Of a stretch of 64,000 nucleotides of DNA, positions 1 to 8,687 are shown one piece after another. A program made the translations under genes and the position numbers. The stretch is from Dyadobacter sp. CY356 (lineage in GTDB: Bacteria; Bacteroidota; Bacteroidia; Cytophagales; Spirosomataceae). The stretch covers positions 186,001 to 250,000 of the forward strand of contig NZ_JAJTSZ010000006.1 in the NCBI RefSeq assembly GCF_021440195.1. Reading direction: 5' to 3'. A model generated the notes under the pieces. That model searched no databases, was not told the origin of the DNA, and saw only the letters and a program-made list of their open reading frames with translations. Numbering within the stretch: the stretch's first letter is position 1; every line of letters starts with the position of its first letter.

Positions 1-559
1 CCGGCTGACTATCAATTAATTTATTATTTTTTCTAAAATCCGGATCGGGCGCGAAAGCTTCAATGGCGTCCATCAATGGATTGCCAACATAATCTACTTT
101 GAAATCAAACTTATTATAAAAATCAATTTCAAAGGGAAAAATGACAAACATGCGATCAACATTTGCTTTGATTTTTAAAGCACGTTTCTGATTCCACGCC
201 CAGACTTTCGGAGAAATGTAATAGAAGATCTTAAACCCGTTTTTCTTACCAAATGCAGCCATCCGCAGGTTAAATCCGGGATAATCTATCAGTACAATGA
301 CATCCGGCTTATATTCCAGAATGTCCTTCTTACATTTTTTCAGGAAGCCGGTAATTTTCAGGATGTTCTTCGCCACCTCCAGAAAACCCATAAATGCGGT
401 ATCCTTATAATGCGTTACCAAATCCATTCCTTCCGCCTCCATCATATCACCGCCCCAGCCACGAAACTGCGCATCAGGATCATTGGATTTTATGCCTTTC
501 ATCAGATTGGCACCATGTAAATCACCCGAGCGTTCGCCGGCAATGAGGTAGTATTTCAT
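1..559 (-). CDS. lpxB: Lipid-A-disaccharide synthase (partial, N-terminal 186 residues)
   Basis: The gene enters from the left edge on the minus strand, so only its start is present. The translation begins MKYYLIAGERSGDLHGANLM, which is the GT19-type LpxB N-terminus with the conserved GE-SGD-H-A block. LpxB joins UDP-2,3-diacylglucosamine and lipid X into the lipid A disaccharide at the inner membrane. The later segments DVIVLIDYPGFNLR and YYISPKVWAWN also match the family. The ATG lies only 2 bases after the stop of the upstream PTPS/QueD gene, so both are probably one transcript. Identification is firm; the C-terminal half lies outside the window. Confidence 0.93.
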   Translation of the reverse strand, partial: MKYYLIAGERSGDLHGANLMKGIKSNDPDAQFRGWGGDMMEAEGMDLVTHYKDTAFMGFLEVAKNILKITGFLKKCKKDILEYKPDVIVLIDYPGFNLRMAAFGKKNGFKIFYYISPKVWAWNQKRALKIKANVDRMFVIFPFEIDFYNKFDFKVDYVGNPLMDAIEAFAPDPDFRKNNKLIDSQP

Positions 560-561
560 GC

Positions 562-981
562 TTATTCGCCGTAATATTCTACAAAATTTTTCGGTGTTTC
601 AACCAGTTTGATATAATGCAATTGTGACGTCGGTGCTACTTCCTGAATTGCAGGAGCCAGTATTTTCCATATCTCCGTCACAAAAATTTCACACGAAGCC
701 ATTTTGTCTTTCATAAAATCCACATCAAGATTCAGATTTTTATGATCAACTTTATCAACAACCTTATCCTTAATCAAATCACCCAAAACTTTCAAATCAA
801 TCACAAATCCTGTATCCGGATCCGGTTTACCTTTTACCGTTACTATTAATTCAAAATTATGTCCATGCCAGTTATTATTGGCACAAGGCCCAAATACCTC
901 CTGATTTTTTTCTTCTGACCATGCCGGGTTAAAAAGCCGGTGAGCTGCATTAAAATGCTCTTTTCTCGTTACGTAAATCAT
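562..981 (-). CDS. queD: 6-pyruvoyl-tetrahydropterin synthase / 6-carboxy-tetrahydropterin synthase family
   Basis: A 139-residue T-fold pterin enzyme. Visible zinc ligands are His14 (in HFNAAHR), His39 and His41 (WHGHNF). The likely catalytic Cys33 sits in FGPCANNN. A DHKNLN motif and the terminal ETPKN carry the family's catalytic His and substrate-anchoring Glu. The C-x5-HGH spacing and DPDTGFVIDL resemble animal-type PTPS more than E. coli QueD, which has C-x3-HGH. The product could therefore be a queuosine precursor or a tetrahydropterin; sequence alone does not decide. It is the first gene of a tight pair with lpxB. A TAATTTTG promoter element lies just upstream. Confidence 0.88.
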   Translation of the reverse strand: MIYVTRKEHFNAAHRLFNPAWSEEKNQEVFGPCANNNWHGHNFELIVTVKGKPDPDTGFVIDLKVLGDLIKDKVVDKVDHKNLNLDVDFMKDKMASCEIFVTEIWKILAPAIQEVAPTSQLHYIKLVETPKNFVEYYGE

Positions 982-1011
982 AAATTTTCCCTTCCCTTTC
1001 TAATAATGTTA

Positions 1012-1019
1012 CAAAATTA
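1012..1019 (-). promoter_or_regulatory. Candidate -7 promoter element for the PTPS/lpxB pair
   Basis: Read on the minus strand this is TAATTTTG, matching the Bacteroidota -7 consensus TAnnTTTG, 31 bases before the ATG at 981. No clear TTTG -33 box is found at the usual distance, so support is moderate. Confidence 0.4.
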
Positions 1020-1169
1020 CATCTTGTATCGGTAGTTTTGTAAAAATATTAGCAGTTAACTCAAAAAAATACAATTTAAAAAGAAAATTTCAGGAGTAGA
1101 TTGAACGTGAAAATTGCTCTTATCTGGCATTCTTTTTACAGTTTAACCTCATTAAACAAATAATCTAAT

Positions 1170-2135
1170 ATGATTATAGTAACAGGTGCAGCCGGATTTA
1201 TCGGGAGCGGTCTGATCAGCAGACTTAACCAGGAAGGCTTTAGTAACATTATCGCCGTTGATGATTTCTCAAAAATAGAAAAGGCGGAAAATCTGGAAGG
1301 AAAAACAATTAAGGAACGCGTTGAACGTAACTCTTTATTTGAATGGCTTGATCAAAACAACAGAGATGTTGAATTCATTTTTCACATCGGGGCAAGAACG
1401 GATACCACAGAGTTTGATGTAAATATCTTTAACGAACTCAATCTTAACTATTCCAAACATATCTGGGAAAAGTGTGTAGCATACCAGATTCCATTGGTTT
1501 ATGCTTCATCAGCAGCCACTTATGGATTGGGAGAACTTGGATATGACGATAACGAATCCTTAATTCCCCAGCTGAAACCGTTAAATCCATACGGTGATTC
1601 TAAAAACGATTTTGACATCTGGGCATTGCGGCAGGAGAAAAAACCATTCTTTTGGGCCGGCTTGAAATTTTTCAACGTATACGGGCCAAACGAATATCAC
1701 AAAGGACGCATGGCTTCGGTTATTTTTCATGCATTCAACCAGATCAAGGCTACTGACAAAATGAAACTTTTCCGTTCGCATAATCCTGATTTTAAAGACG
1801 GCGAACAGATGCGTGACTTTATCTATGTGAAGGATCTGATTGAGGTTTGTCTGTTTTTCATGCACCACCGCAAAGATTCGGGTATATACAATCTGGGCAG
1901 CGGCAAAGCGCGTACTTTCAAAGATCTTGTAACAAATACTTTCCTGGCCATGGACAAAACGCCGGACATATCCTTTATTGATACACCGGTGGATATTCGT
2001 GACAAATATCAGTATTTTACGCAGGCGAATATGAGTAAATTGCACTCCATTGGTTACACAAAGCCGTTTCATACATTAGAAGAAGGAGTCAGTGAATATG
2101 TGAAAGATTATCTTTCCTCGGGAAGTTATCTCTGA
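1170..2135 (+). CDS. hldD: ADP-L-glycero-D-manno-heptose 6-epimerase
   Basis: A 321-residue extended short-chain dehydrogenase. The N-terminal Rossmann motif TGAAGFIGSG binds NADP, and the catalytic Tyr141-x3-Lys145 lies in YGDSK. GARTDT, KFFNVYGPNE and GRMASVIFH are signatures of the RfaD/HldD branch rather than of GalE. The enzyme makes ADP-L-glycero-D-manno-heptose for the LPS inner core in the cytoplasm, which fits the neighbouring lpxB. It is divergent from the PTPS gene and full length for the family. Confidence 0.93.
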   Translation: MIIVTGAAGFIGSGLISRLNQEGFSNIIAVDDFSKIEKAENLEGKTIKERVERNSLFEWLDQNNRDVEFIFHIGARTDTTEFDVNIFNELNLNYSKHIWEKCVAYQIPLVYASSAATYGLGELGYDDNESLIPQLKPLNPYGDSKNDFDIWALRQEKKPFFWAGLKFFNVYGPNEYHKGRMASVIFHAFNQIKATDKMKLFRSHNPDFKDGEQMRDFIYVKDLIEVCLFFMHHRKDSGIYNLGSGKARTFKDLVTNTFLAMDKTPDISFIDTPVDIRDKYQYFTQANMSKLHSIGYTKPFHTLEEGVSEYVKDYLSSGSYL

Positions 2136-2290
2136 TATTCATCCGCCTGAATAATCGAATTCTGGATACAAGTTATGATCCCGGTCATAACTTTGTCCGG
2201 AATTTTACGTATTTTTGAGTCTATCTATAAACTCAATATCATTTCTATGTGTTAGTACTATAACAACCATAGAGCGATATAATTAAGACT

Positions 2291-3742
2291 ATGAGCAAAG
2301 AAGAAGAATTGTTGGAGGAAATCACCAGTTCGGAATACAAATACGGATTTGTAACTGATATTGAAGCAGACGAAGCTCCTGTGGGCTTGGATGAGAGCAC
2401 TATACGGTTTATTTCCGCAAAAAAGAATGAACCTGAATGGATGCTGGAGTGGCGTTTGAAGGCTTTTACGATGTGGCTGAAAATGCCCGAGCCAAAATGG
2501 CCTAATGTGCATTATCCAAAAATTGACTTTCAGGCAATTAAATATTATTCTGCACCAAAGAAGAAAAAAGTTGTTGAAAGCCTGGACGATATAGATCCTG
2601 AATTGCGTGATACTTTCCAGCGTTTGGGAATTTCATTGAATGAGCAAAAAAGACTTTCAGGTGTTTCTATTGCGGTTGATGCCGTTATGGATTCAGAATC
2701 TGTATTTACAACGTTTAAAGAATCACTGAGAGAAAAAGGAATTATTTTCTGCTCGATCAGTGAGGCTATTCGTGAACATCCTGATCTGGTAAAAAAATAT
2801 CTTGGATCGGTTGTTCCGCCAAAAGACAATTATTACTCGGCTCTGAATTCAGCCGTATTTTCTGACGGATCTTTTGTATATATTCCAAAAGGTGTTAAAT
2901 GCCCGATGGAGCTATCTACCTATTTCCGTATCAATGCAGCAGGTACAGGTCAGTTTGAACGTACGCTGATCGTAGCGGATGCAGACAGTCATGTAAGTTA
3001 TCTGGAAGGATGTACAGCACCGATGCGTGATGAAAATCAGTTGCATGCGGCTGTGGTAGAGATTTTCGCGCATGAAAATGCAAATGTAAAATACTCGACG
3101 GTTCAAAACTGGTATCCTGGTGATAAAGATGGAAAGGGTGGTATCTACAATTTCGTTACAAAACGTGGATTATGTGACGGCGCATTTTCTAAAATCTCCT
3201 GGACGCAAGTTGAAACAGGTTCGGCCATAACCTGGAAATATCCTTCGGTGATCCTGAAAGGTGATAATTCGATCGGTGAGTTTTACTCAGTTGCTGTAAC
3301 CAATAACATGCAACAGGCTGATACCGGAACAAAAATGATCCACATCGGAAAAAATACAAAAAGCCGTATTGTTTCAAAAGGTATCTCGGCAGGAAAAAGC
3401 CAGAATTCATACCGTGGACTAGTTCAGGTATTCAAAAAGGCAGATAAAGCACGTAACTTCTCTCAATGCGATTCATTGCTTTTAGGAGATAAATGCGGTG
3501 CGCATACTTTCCCTTACATAGAAGTTAGCAATCCTTCCGCAACGGTGGAGCATGAAGCGACTACTTCGAAAATTGGAGAAGATATATTGTTTTATTGCAA
3601 CCAACGCGGAATTCCTACGGAACAAGCGGTTGCTTTAATCGTAAATGGATACGCAAAAGAAGTGTTAAACCAGCTTCCAATGGAATTTGCTGTTGAAGCC
3701 CAAAAGCTTCTGGAAATCAGTTTAGAAGGTAGTGTAGGATAA
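2291..3742 (+). CDS. sufB: Fe-S cluster assembly scaffold SufB
   Basis: A 483-residue SufB of typical length with the conserved beta-helix core (for example AVFSDGSFVYIPKGVKCP and YCNQRGIP). SufB works with SufC and SufD as the scaffold that assembles and transfers Fe-S clusters in the cytosol. The start ATG gives MSKEEELLEEI, a normal N-terminus for the family. SufC, SufD and SufS do not follow: a strong terminator and an antiporter gene come next. The partners must be encoded elsewhere, or the operon is split here. Confidence 0.95.
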   Translation: MSKEEELLEEITSSEYKYGFVTDIEADEAPVGLDESTIRFISAKKNEPEWMLEWRLKAFTMWLKMPEPKWPNVHYPKIDFQAIKYYSAPKKKKVVESLDDIDPELRDTFQRLGISLNEQKRLSGVSIAVDAVMDSESVFTTFKESLREKGIIFCSISEAIREHPDLVKKYLGSVVPPKDNYYSALNSAVFSDGSFVYIPKGVKCPMELSTYFRINAAGTGQFERTLIVADADSHVSYLEGCTAPMRDENQLHAAVVEIFAHENANVKYSTVQNWYPGDKDGKGGIYNFVTKRGLCDGAFSKISWTQVETGSAITWKYPSVILKGDNSIGEFYSVAVTNNMQQADTGTKMIHIGKNTKSRIVSKGISAGKSQNSYRGLVQVFKKADKARNFSQCDSLLLGDKCGAHTFPYIEVSNPSATVEHEATTSKIGEDILFYCNQRGIPTEQAVALIVNGYAKEVLNQLPMEFAVEAQKLLEISLEGSVG

Positions 3743-3774
3743 GCAGATTGCATTTCATTTTTTCAAGTTATACC

Positions 3775-3804
3775 AAAAAGCCTTTGAATCATCAAAGGCT
3801 TTTT
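3775..3804 (+). terminator. Intrinsic terminator after sufB
   Basis: A perfect 13-bp stem (AAAAAGCCTTTGA paired with TCAAAGGCTTTTT) closes a 4-base loop. The A-run and T-run on the two sides allow it to work in both directions. It ends sufB transcription 33 bases after the stop codon. Confidence 0.85.
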
Positions 3805-3850
3805 GTATTTTATTGGTATTATTATATTTTCCGCGAAATACCAGTACCCA

Positions 3851-6097
3851 ATGACCCATGTTCCACAGCTAATTGTAGACCTTTCCTTAATCCTGACAAT
3901 GGCTGGTATCATTACCATCATTTTCAAAAAATTAAAACAGCCCATTGTTTTAGGATACATTCTTGCAGGCCTTTTGGTAGGTCCCAATTTTAGTATTTTC
4001 CCAACCATTACGGATATCAAGACCATTGAAATCTGGGCTGAGATTGGTGTTATCTTTCTTCTTTTTAATCTGGGTCTGGAATTTAGTTTCAAAAAGTTGG
4101 TCAAGGTAGGAAGCACCGCGGCTATTACAGGTTTATTAGAAGTCTCATTGATGCTCGTAACCGGATTTGTTACGGGACAATTGTTGGGATGGAGTAAAAT
4201 TGACAGTTTATTTTTAGGTGGAATTATCGCCATATCATCGACCACAATCATTTTCCGTGCTTTCGAAGAACTTGGTTTAAAAACACAACAATTCACCAGT
4301 GTCGTTTTTGGTATACTCGTCATAGAAGATTTGACGGCTGTTTTGCTGATGGTTTTGCTTTCAACACTTTCAATCAGTCAGCAATTTGCCGGCATGGAAA
4401 TGCTGCAATCCATTGCCAAACTTTTCTTCTTTCTGATATTATGGTTCTTGGGTGGAATTTTCATCTTCCCTACCCTGCTTCGCCGTTTCCGGAATCTGAT
4501 GAATGACGAAAGTGTTTTGATCACTTCTATTGCCCTTTGCTTTGGAATGGTCTTTCTTGTGACCCAAGCCGGATTTTCTGCTGCCTTGGGTGCCTTTATT
4601 ATGGGTTCAATTTTAGCAGAAACAACACATGCCGAGAAAATTGAACATCTGTTGAAACCGGTAAAAGACCTTTTCGGAGCCATTTTCTTTATTTCAGTCG
4701 GTATGCTGATCAACCCAAAACTATTGGTTGAATATGCCGTTCCTACTGCAATTCTGGTATTTGTGGTGATCCTGGGAAAAACAACGTATGTTACCATGGG
4801 TGCTGTTATTTCCGGTCAGCCCTTGAAAAAATCAATTCAGGCCGGTATGAGTTTATCCCAAATCGGTGAATTTTCCTTCATTATTGCTAATCTGGGTTTA
4901 TCACTAAAAGTGACCAGTGAATTTCTTTATCCTATTGCGGTCGGCGTTTCTGTGATCACCACATTTACGACACCCTACATGATGAAGGCCTCAGAACCTT
5001 TTTATGAATGGTTTGACAAACATTTGCCTGAATCATGGAGAACCCGGTTGAACCGTTATAGCAACAGTACGGCAACCATCGCCAAAACGACACACTGGAA
5101 TTTAATTCTTCAATCCTATGCACAAACAGTTGTTCTGAATTCCGTTGTCATTATTGGTATTGTGTCCATCATGGCAAGGCAAATTGCACCGCAGGTTTTT
5201 CAACGGGTCCCTAAAACCTATGTGACATTATCCGCATTTTTTGGTCTTACCTTTTTATTTATTTCCCCGTTTATCTGGGCACTAATTTTCAAAAGATCAA
5301 ACAGAAAGGCTTATTCCGCACTATGGCTTAGCAGAAAATATAGCCGTGGCCCGTTATTGCTTCTGGAATTATCCAGAGTTTTTATCGGAATTATTCTGAT
5401 GGGTTTTGCGCTGAGTTCGTTTTTTGAAACACCAACGGCGTTGATGATTGCTGGCGGAATTACGGTTTTAGCCATGGGAATATTTTATCAGCGGCTTCAA
5501 CTATTTTACAGCAAAATTGAAGACAGGTTTCTTCAAAATCTTAATGCCCGGCAACTGGAAGGAAGTGGAAAATCCAAAAAAATATTATTACCCTGGGACG
5601 CCCATTTTGCCTTTCTGGAAGTAAGCCCAGATTCATCTTTGATCGGAAAAAGTTTGCAGCAACTGGGAATCCGGGAAAGCTTCGGAATTAATGTTGTCCT
5701 TATCGAGCGAGGGACCAAAACAATCCAGCTCCCACGTCCGACCGAAGTATTATATCCATATGACCGCATTGAAGTGATTGGTACTGATGACCAGCTTGAC
5801 AGCTTCCGTGGCCATGTAGAAATCAGTAGAAATGGCGAAGCTTATCTGGCGCATGAGGATAAAATCACGTTGCAACGAATTGAAGTGAAAAGCGAATTTA
5901 ACATCATTGGAAAATCAATCAGAAACAGCCAGATCCGGGAGCGGACGCATGGTATGGTGGTTGGATTAGAAAGAAACGGCGAGCGAATTCTTAACCCTGA
6001 TTCTTCTGTAATTATTGAAAAAGAAGATGTATTGTGGGTTGCCGGTGAAAGGGATTTGATTAAGGATTATATTCAGCGGAAGGATAGTATTTGGTAG
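3851..6097 (+). CDS. Kef-type monovalent cation:proton antiporter with two RCK_C/TrkA-C domains
   Basis: About 748 residues. The first ~390 are very hydrophobic and show the CPA2 Na/H exchanger pattern (KLKQPIVLGYILAGLLVGPN near the start, then GLEFSFKKL). A further group of membrane segments lies around residues 430-560. The C-terminal ~170 residues hold two TrkA-C-like domains (LIGKSLQQLGIRE and IIGKSIRNSQIRE). No NAD-binding TrkA-N domain is visible, so it differs from classical KefB/C. I chose the ATG at 3851: the open frame extends up to a TTG at 3803, but that TTG overlaps the sufB terminator. Likely role: K+ or Na+ efflux and pH homeostasis across the inner membrane. Confidence 0.85.
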   Translation: MTHVPQLIVDLSLILTMAGIITIIFKKLKQPIVLGYILAGLLVGPNFSIFPTITDIKTIEIWAEIGVIFLLFNLGLEFSFKKLVKVGSTAAITGLLEVSLMLVTGFVTGQLLGWSKIDSLFLGGIIAISSTTIIFRAFEELGLKTQQFTSVVFGILVIEDLTAVLLMVLLSTLSISQQFAGMEMLQSIAKLFFFLILWFLGGIFIFPTLLRRFRNLMNDESVLITSIALCFGMVFLVTQAGFSAALGAFIMGSILAETTHAEKIEHLLKPVKDLFGAIFFISVGMLINPKLLVEYAVPTAILVFVVILGKTTYVTMGAVISGQPLKKSIQAGMSLSQIGEFSFIIANLGLSLKVTSEFLYPIAVGVSVITTFTTPYMMKASEPFYEWFDKHLPESWRTRLNRYSNSTATIAKTTHWNLILQSYAQTVVLNSVVIIGIVSIMARQIAPQVFQRVPKTYVTLSAFFGLTFLFISPFIWALIFKRSNRKAYSALWLSRKYSRGPLLLLELSRVFIGIILMGFALSSFFETPTALMIAGGITVLAMGIFYQRLQLFYSKIEDRFLQNLNARQLEGSGKSKKILLPWDAHFAFLEVSPDSSLIGKSLQQLGIRESFGINVVLIERGTKTIQLPRPTEVLYPYDRIEVIGTDDQLDSFRGHVEISRNGEAYLAHEDKITLQRIEVKSEFNIIGKSIRNSQIRERTHGMVVGLERNGERILNPDSSVIIEKEDVLWVAGERDLIKDYIQRKDSIW

Positions 6098-6103
6098 GGA
6101 TAA

Positions 6104-6137
6104 TTTAGCTTGATGAAATAAATTTCATCAAGCTAAA
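6104..6137. terminator. Bidirectional terminator between convergent genes
   Basis: A perfect 16-bp inverted repeat (TTTAGCTTGATGAAAT and its complement) surrounds a 2-base centre. It lies just after the antiporter stop and contains the stop codon of the convergent minus-strand gene at 6133-6135. Confidence 0.8.
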
Positions 6138-7041
6138 TCCTCTTCAACCCTTCCAAAAGCCCCTGCAAACCTCCCGTATGAACTGCCACTATACGATCTC
6201 CATTTTTAAAATAACCCTTTTCCATTAAATCATACAATCCAAAAAACATCTTACCGGTATAAACCTGCTCTAACTGGATTCCATGTTTCTTTTTGAATAT
6301 CAAAATAAAATCAAGTAGTTCTTGTGTGTATTTTGCATAACCCTTGAAATGATATTCTAAAAATAGTTTTAGCTGACCCTGATGATTATTTTCTCCTATC
6401 AGATTTAAAATATCATTTTCCAAAAAATCTCCACCTTTTAAAGCTGAAAAAGCCAGGGCGTTAGAACCAGAAGAAAGAATTCCAGCAGCAGTTCCGCCCG
6501 TTCCTGCTGCAACTGCATAATAATCAGGAGTAAAACCTAATTGTTGTTTTACCTCTTCCGCCATTTCCTCCACGCCTTTCAAAGCGAATTCGGATGTGCC
6601 ACCTTCCGGAATTATAAACGTATTTGTAAATTTCCGTTTCAACTCGTTGATATAATCATCCGAATTTCTAAGCCTATATTCCTCCCGCGAAACATAATGC
6701 AATTTCATTCCCTGCGCTTCACAGAATTTCAGAGTCGATGATTTTCGTTCACCAGGATCTTCTCCTCTTACTATACCAATTGTTTCAAAACTTGCATATT
6801 TCCCTGCCGCCGCGGTTGCGTACAAGTGATTGGAAAAAGCACCGCCAAAGGTTAGTACCGTCCCCGCTCCTTCCAACCTGGCTTGTTGAAGGTTATATTT
6901 TAGTTTCCGCCATTTATTTCCTGAAACCGTTGGGTGGATTAAATCATCACGTTTGATAAATAACCGGACACCGGCCTTTAAAATGACTTCATCAGATATT
7001 TCCAGAAGTGGTGTCGGCAAGGAAGGAACCAGTAAGTCCAC
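6133..7041 (-). CDS. PLP-dependent D-cysteine desulfhydrase / ACC deaminase family
   Basis: A 302-residue fold-type II PLP enzyme. Lys43 in SGNKWRKLKYN is the likely Schiff-base lysine, and SNH at 70-72 binds the cofactor carboxylate. The glycine-rich GTGGTAAG loop grips the phosphate. Members of this branch are annotated as 1-aminocyclopropane-1-carboxylate deaminase or D-cysteine desulfhydrase. Sequence alone does not separate these activities, and most bacterial homologues without biochemical data are probably desulfhydrases. It is divergent from the RluD-type gene, and its stop codon is buried in the shared terminator. Confidence 0.85.
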   Translation of the reverse strand: MDLLVPSLPTPLLEISDEVILKAGVRLFIKRDDLIHPTVSGNKWRKLKYNLQQARLEGAGTVLTFGGAFSNHLYATAAAGKYASFETIGIVRGEDPGERKSSTLKFCEAQGMKLHYVSREEYRLRNSDDYINELKRKFTNTFIIPEGGTSEFALKGVEEMAEEVKQQLGFTPDYYAVAAGTGGTAAGILSSGSNALAFSALKGGDFLENDILNLIGENNHQGQLKLFLEYHFKGYAKYTQELLDFILIFKKKHGIQLEQVYTGKMFFGLYDLMEKGYFKNGDRIVAVHTGGLQGLLEGLKRI

Positions 7042-7050
7042 GAATTTTGG

Positions 7051-7058
7051 TAATTTTG
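7051..7058 (+). promoter_or_regulatory. Candidate -7 element for the RluD-type gene
   Basis: TAATTTTG matches TAnnTTTG and ends 36 bases before the chosen ATG at 7095. It supports transcription starting after the longer GTG-initiated frame at 7008, which would begin inside the divergent gene. No clear -33 box is visible. Confidence 0.4.
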
Positions 7059-7094
7059 TTTTTTAATTTGAGATTCCCGATTACAACAGACCAA

Positions 7095-8126
7095 ATGCTC
7101 GCAGACGAAATAGATAACGGTGCCGACGAAGACGATTTATTTGAACATTACCGGATTGTGGCCGACAAAGGGCAGACAGCCATGCGTCTTGATAAGTTTT
7201 TGAATGTTCATGTGGCCAATGCTTCACGCACAAAAATACAAAATGGGATTGAAGCGGAAGCTGTAAAAGTAAATGGTTTACCTGCCAAATCAAGCTATAA
7301 AGTAAAACCGCTCGACGTCATTACCTTATTGCTTCCCAATGCACCGCGCGATACTGAAATCATTCCCGAAAATATTCCCCTGGATATTATTTATGAAGAT
7401 GACGTATTGCTATTAGTCAATAAACCGACAGGTATGGTTGTACATCCTGCTTTTGGAAACTGGACCGGTACGCTGATCAATGCGCTGGTCTATCATTTTC
7501 AAAACCTGCCAACGGGAAGAAACGGAGAAGGACGACCTGGCCTGGTGCATAGAATTGATAAAGATACCTCTGGATTATTGGTGATAGCTAAAACGGAATT
7601 TGCCATGACTTTTCTGGCAAAACAATTCTCTGACCATACCATTGAAAGAACTTATAACGCCTTGATCTGGGGAGAACCGAAAGAAAACAAAGGAACAATA
7701 ACCGGCCATATCGGTCGCAGCGCGAAAGACCGGCGTGTAATGGATATCTTCGAAGATGGCGCTCAGGGAAAACATGCGGTTACGCATTATGAGGTTTTAA
7801 AACCAATGCGTTATGTTTCTCTGATCAAATGTAATCTTGAAACCGGAAGAACCCACCAGATCAGGGCACATATGAAGCATATTGGCCATCCGATTTTCAA
7901 TGATACCGTTTATGGTGGTGATAAAATTTTGAGAGGCGGAACAACCGGTAGTTTTAAGGTTTTTGTAGAAAATAATTTTAAATTACTTCCCGGGCAGGCT
8001 CTTCATGCAAAATCTCTTGGATTTATACATCCAACCACAAAAGAATGGATGCAATTTGATACGGAGCTTCCTGAAAATTTTCAAGCCATTGTTGATAAAT
8101 GGGAGAATTTTGTCAAGTATCAATAG
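7095..8126 (+). CDS. rluD: 23S rRNA pseudouridine synthase, RluD/RluA family
   Basis: About 343 residues. An N-terminal S4 RNA-binding domain (MRLDKFLN, then AVKVNGLPAKSSYKVKPLD) is followed by the catalytic domain with HRIDKDTSGLLV, whose Asp155 is the predicted nucleophile. RluD-type enzymes isomerise uridines in helix 69 of 23S rRNA. The open frame runs upstream to a GTG at 7008, but that would overlap the divergent PLP gene. The ATG at 7095, just after a promoter-like element, is preferred. Assignment to RluD itself rather than a sister RluA-type enzyme is likely but not certain. Confidence 0.88.
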   Translation: MLADEIDNGADEDDLFEHYRIVADKGQTAMRLDKFLNVHVANASRTKIQNGIEAEAVKVNGLPAKSSYKVKPLDVITLLLPNAPRDTEIIPENIPLDIIYEDDVLLLVNKPTGMVVHPAFGNWTGTLINALVYHFQNLPTGRNGEGRPGLVHRIDKDTSGLLVIAKTEFAMTFLAKQFSDHTIERTYNALIWGEPKENKGTITGHIGRSAKDRRVMDIFEDGAQGKHAVTHYEVLKPMRYVSLIKCNLETGRTHQIRAHMKHIGHPIFNDTVYGGDKILRGGTTGSFKVFVENNFKLLPGQALHAKSLGFIHPTTKEWMQFDTELPENFQAIVDKWENFVKYQ

Positions 8127-8178
8127 TATAAATTAATAATAAGACACTTATCCAATCGTTCAATTAATTACCTGACAC

Positions 8179-8622
8179 ATGAATATTTCCACCCGCCAGG
8201 GTACCCTGGAAGATATACCCGCCGTTTTCGAACTTGTAAAGGAGCTGGCCATTTATGAAAAAGCACTGGATCAGGTACGCAATAACGTTGAGAAAATGTC
8301 CCGTGATTATAAGGAAAATCTTTTCAACTTTTTTGTTGCAGAAGATGGTTCAAAAATCATAGGCTTATCGCTTTATTACTACCGGTATTCTACCTGGAAA
8401 GGCAAGAGATTGTATATGGAAGATATTATCGTGACCGAAGAAATGCGTGGAAATGGAATTGGAAAGGTACTTTTTGATGCCACCGTTGTTGCGGCCAAAC
8501 AAACAGGATGCACAGGAATGATGTGGCAGGTATTGGATTGGAATACCTCTGCGGTTGGTTTTTATCGCAAGTATGGAACCAACTTTGATGACGAATGGAT
8601 CAATTGCAATCTGGATTTTTGA
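8179..8622 (+). CDS. GNAT N-acetyltransferase, spermidine/diamine acetyltransferase-like
   Basis: A 147-residue single-domain GNAT. The acetyl-CoA loop is EEMRGNGIGKVLF, preceded by the strand LYMEDIIV and followed by VLDWNTSAVGFYRKYG. This order and wording strongly resemble eukaryotic SSAT and thialysine acetyltransferases (FYLED..., WN..FY). A polyamine or thialysine substrate is therefore plausible, but this is inference. It stands between the RluD gene and the convergent trmD operon, whose terminator it shares. Confidence 0.82.
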   Translation: MNISTRQGTLEDIPAVFELVKELAIYEKALDQVRNNVEKMSRDYKENLFNFFVAEDGSKIIGLSLYYYRYSTWKGKRLYMEDIIVTEEMRGNGIGKVLFDATVVAAKQTGCTGMMWQVLDWNTSAVGFYRKYGTNFDDEWINCNLDF

Positions 8623-8652
8623 GCATGTATTCAAGATATTAGTTTTAAAACC

Positions 8653-8687
8653 GAAGACCGGATTACTATTTCAGTAAATCCGGTCTT
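8653..8687. terminator. Bidirectional terminator between the GNAT gene and trmD
   Basis: GAAGACCGGATTAC pairs with GTAAATCCGGTCTTC around a short loop, with one bulged A in the second arm. A T-rich tract follows on the plus side and a TTTT tract on the minus side. The trmD stop codon (8666-8668) lies inside the hairpin. Confidence 0.75.

Noticed and set aside
3803..3850. TTG start extending the Kef-like antiporter by 16 residues
   Set aside because: It lies inside the sufB terminator hairpin; the ATG at 3851 gives a normal family N-terminus.
3763..4323. 186-residue frame antisense to the antiporter gene
   Set aside because: It is a shadow of a strongly supported coding region and has no recognisable protein features.
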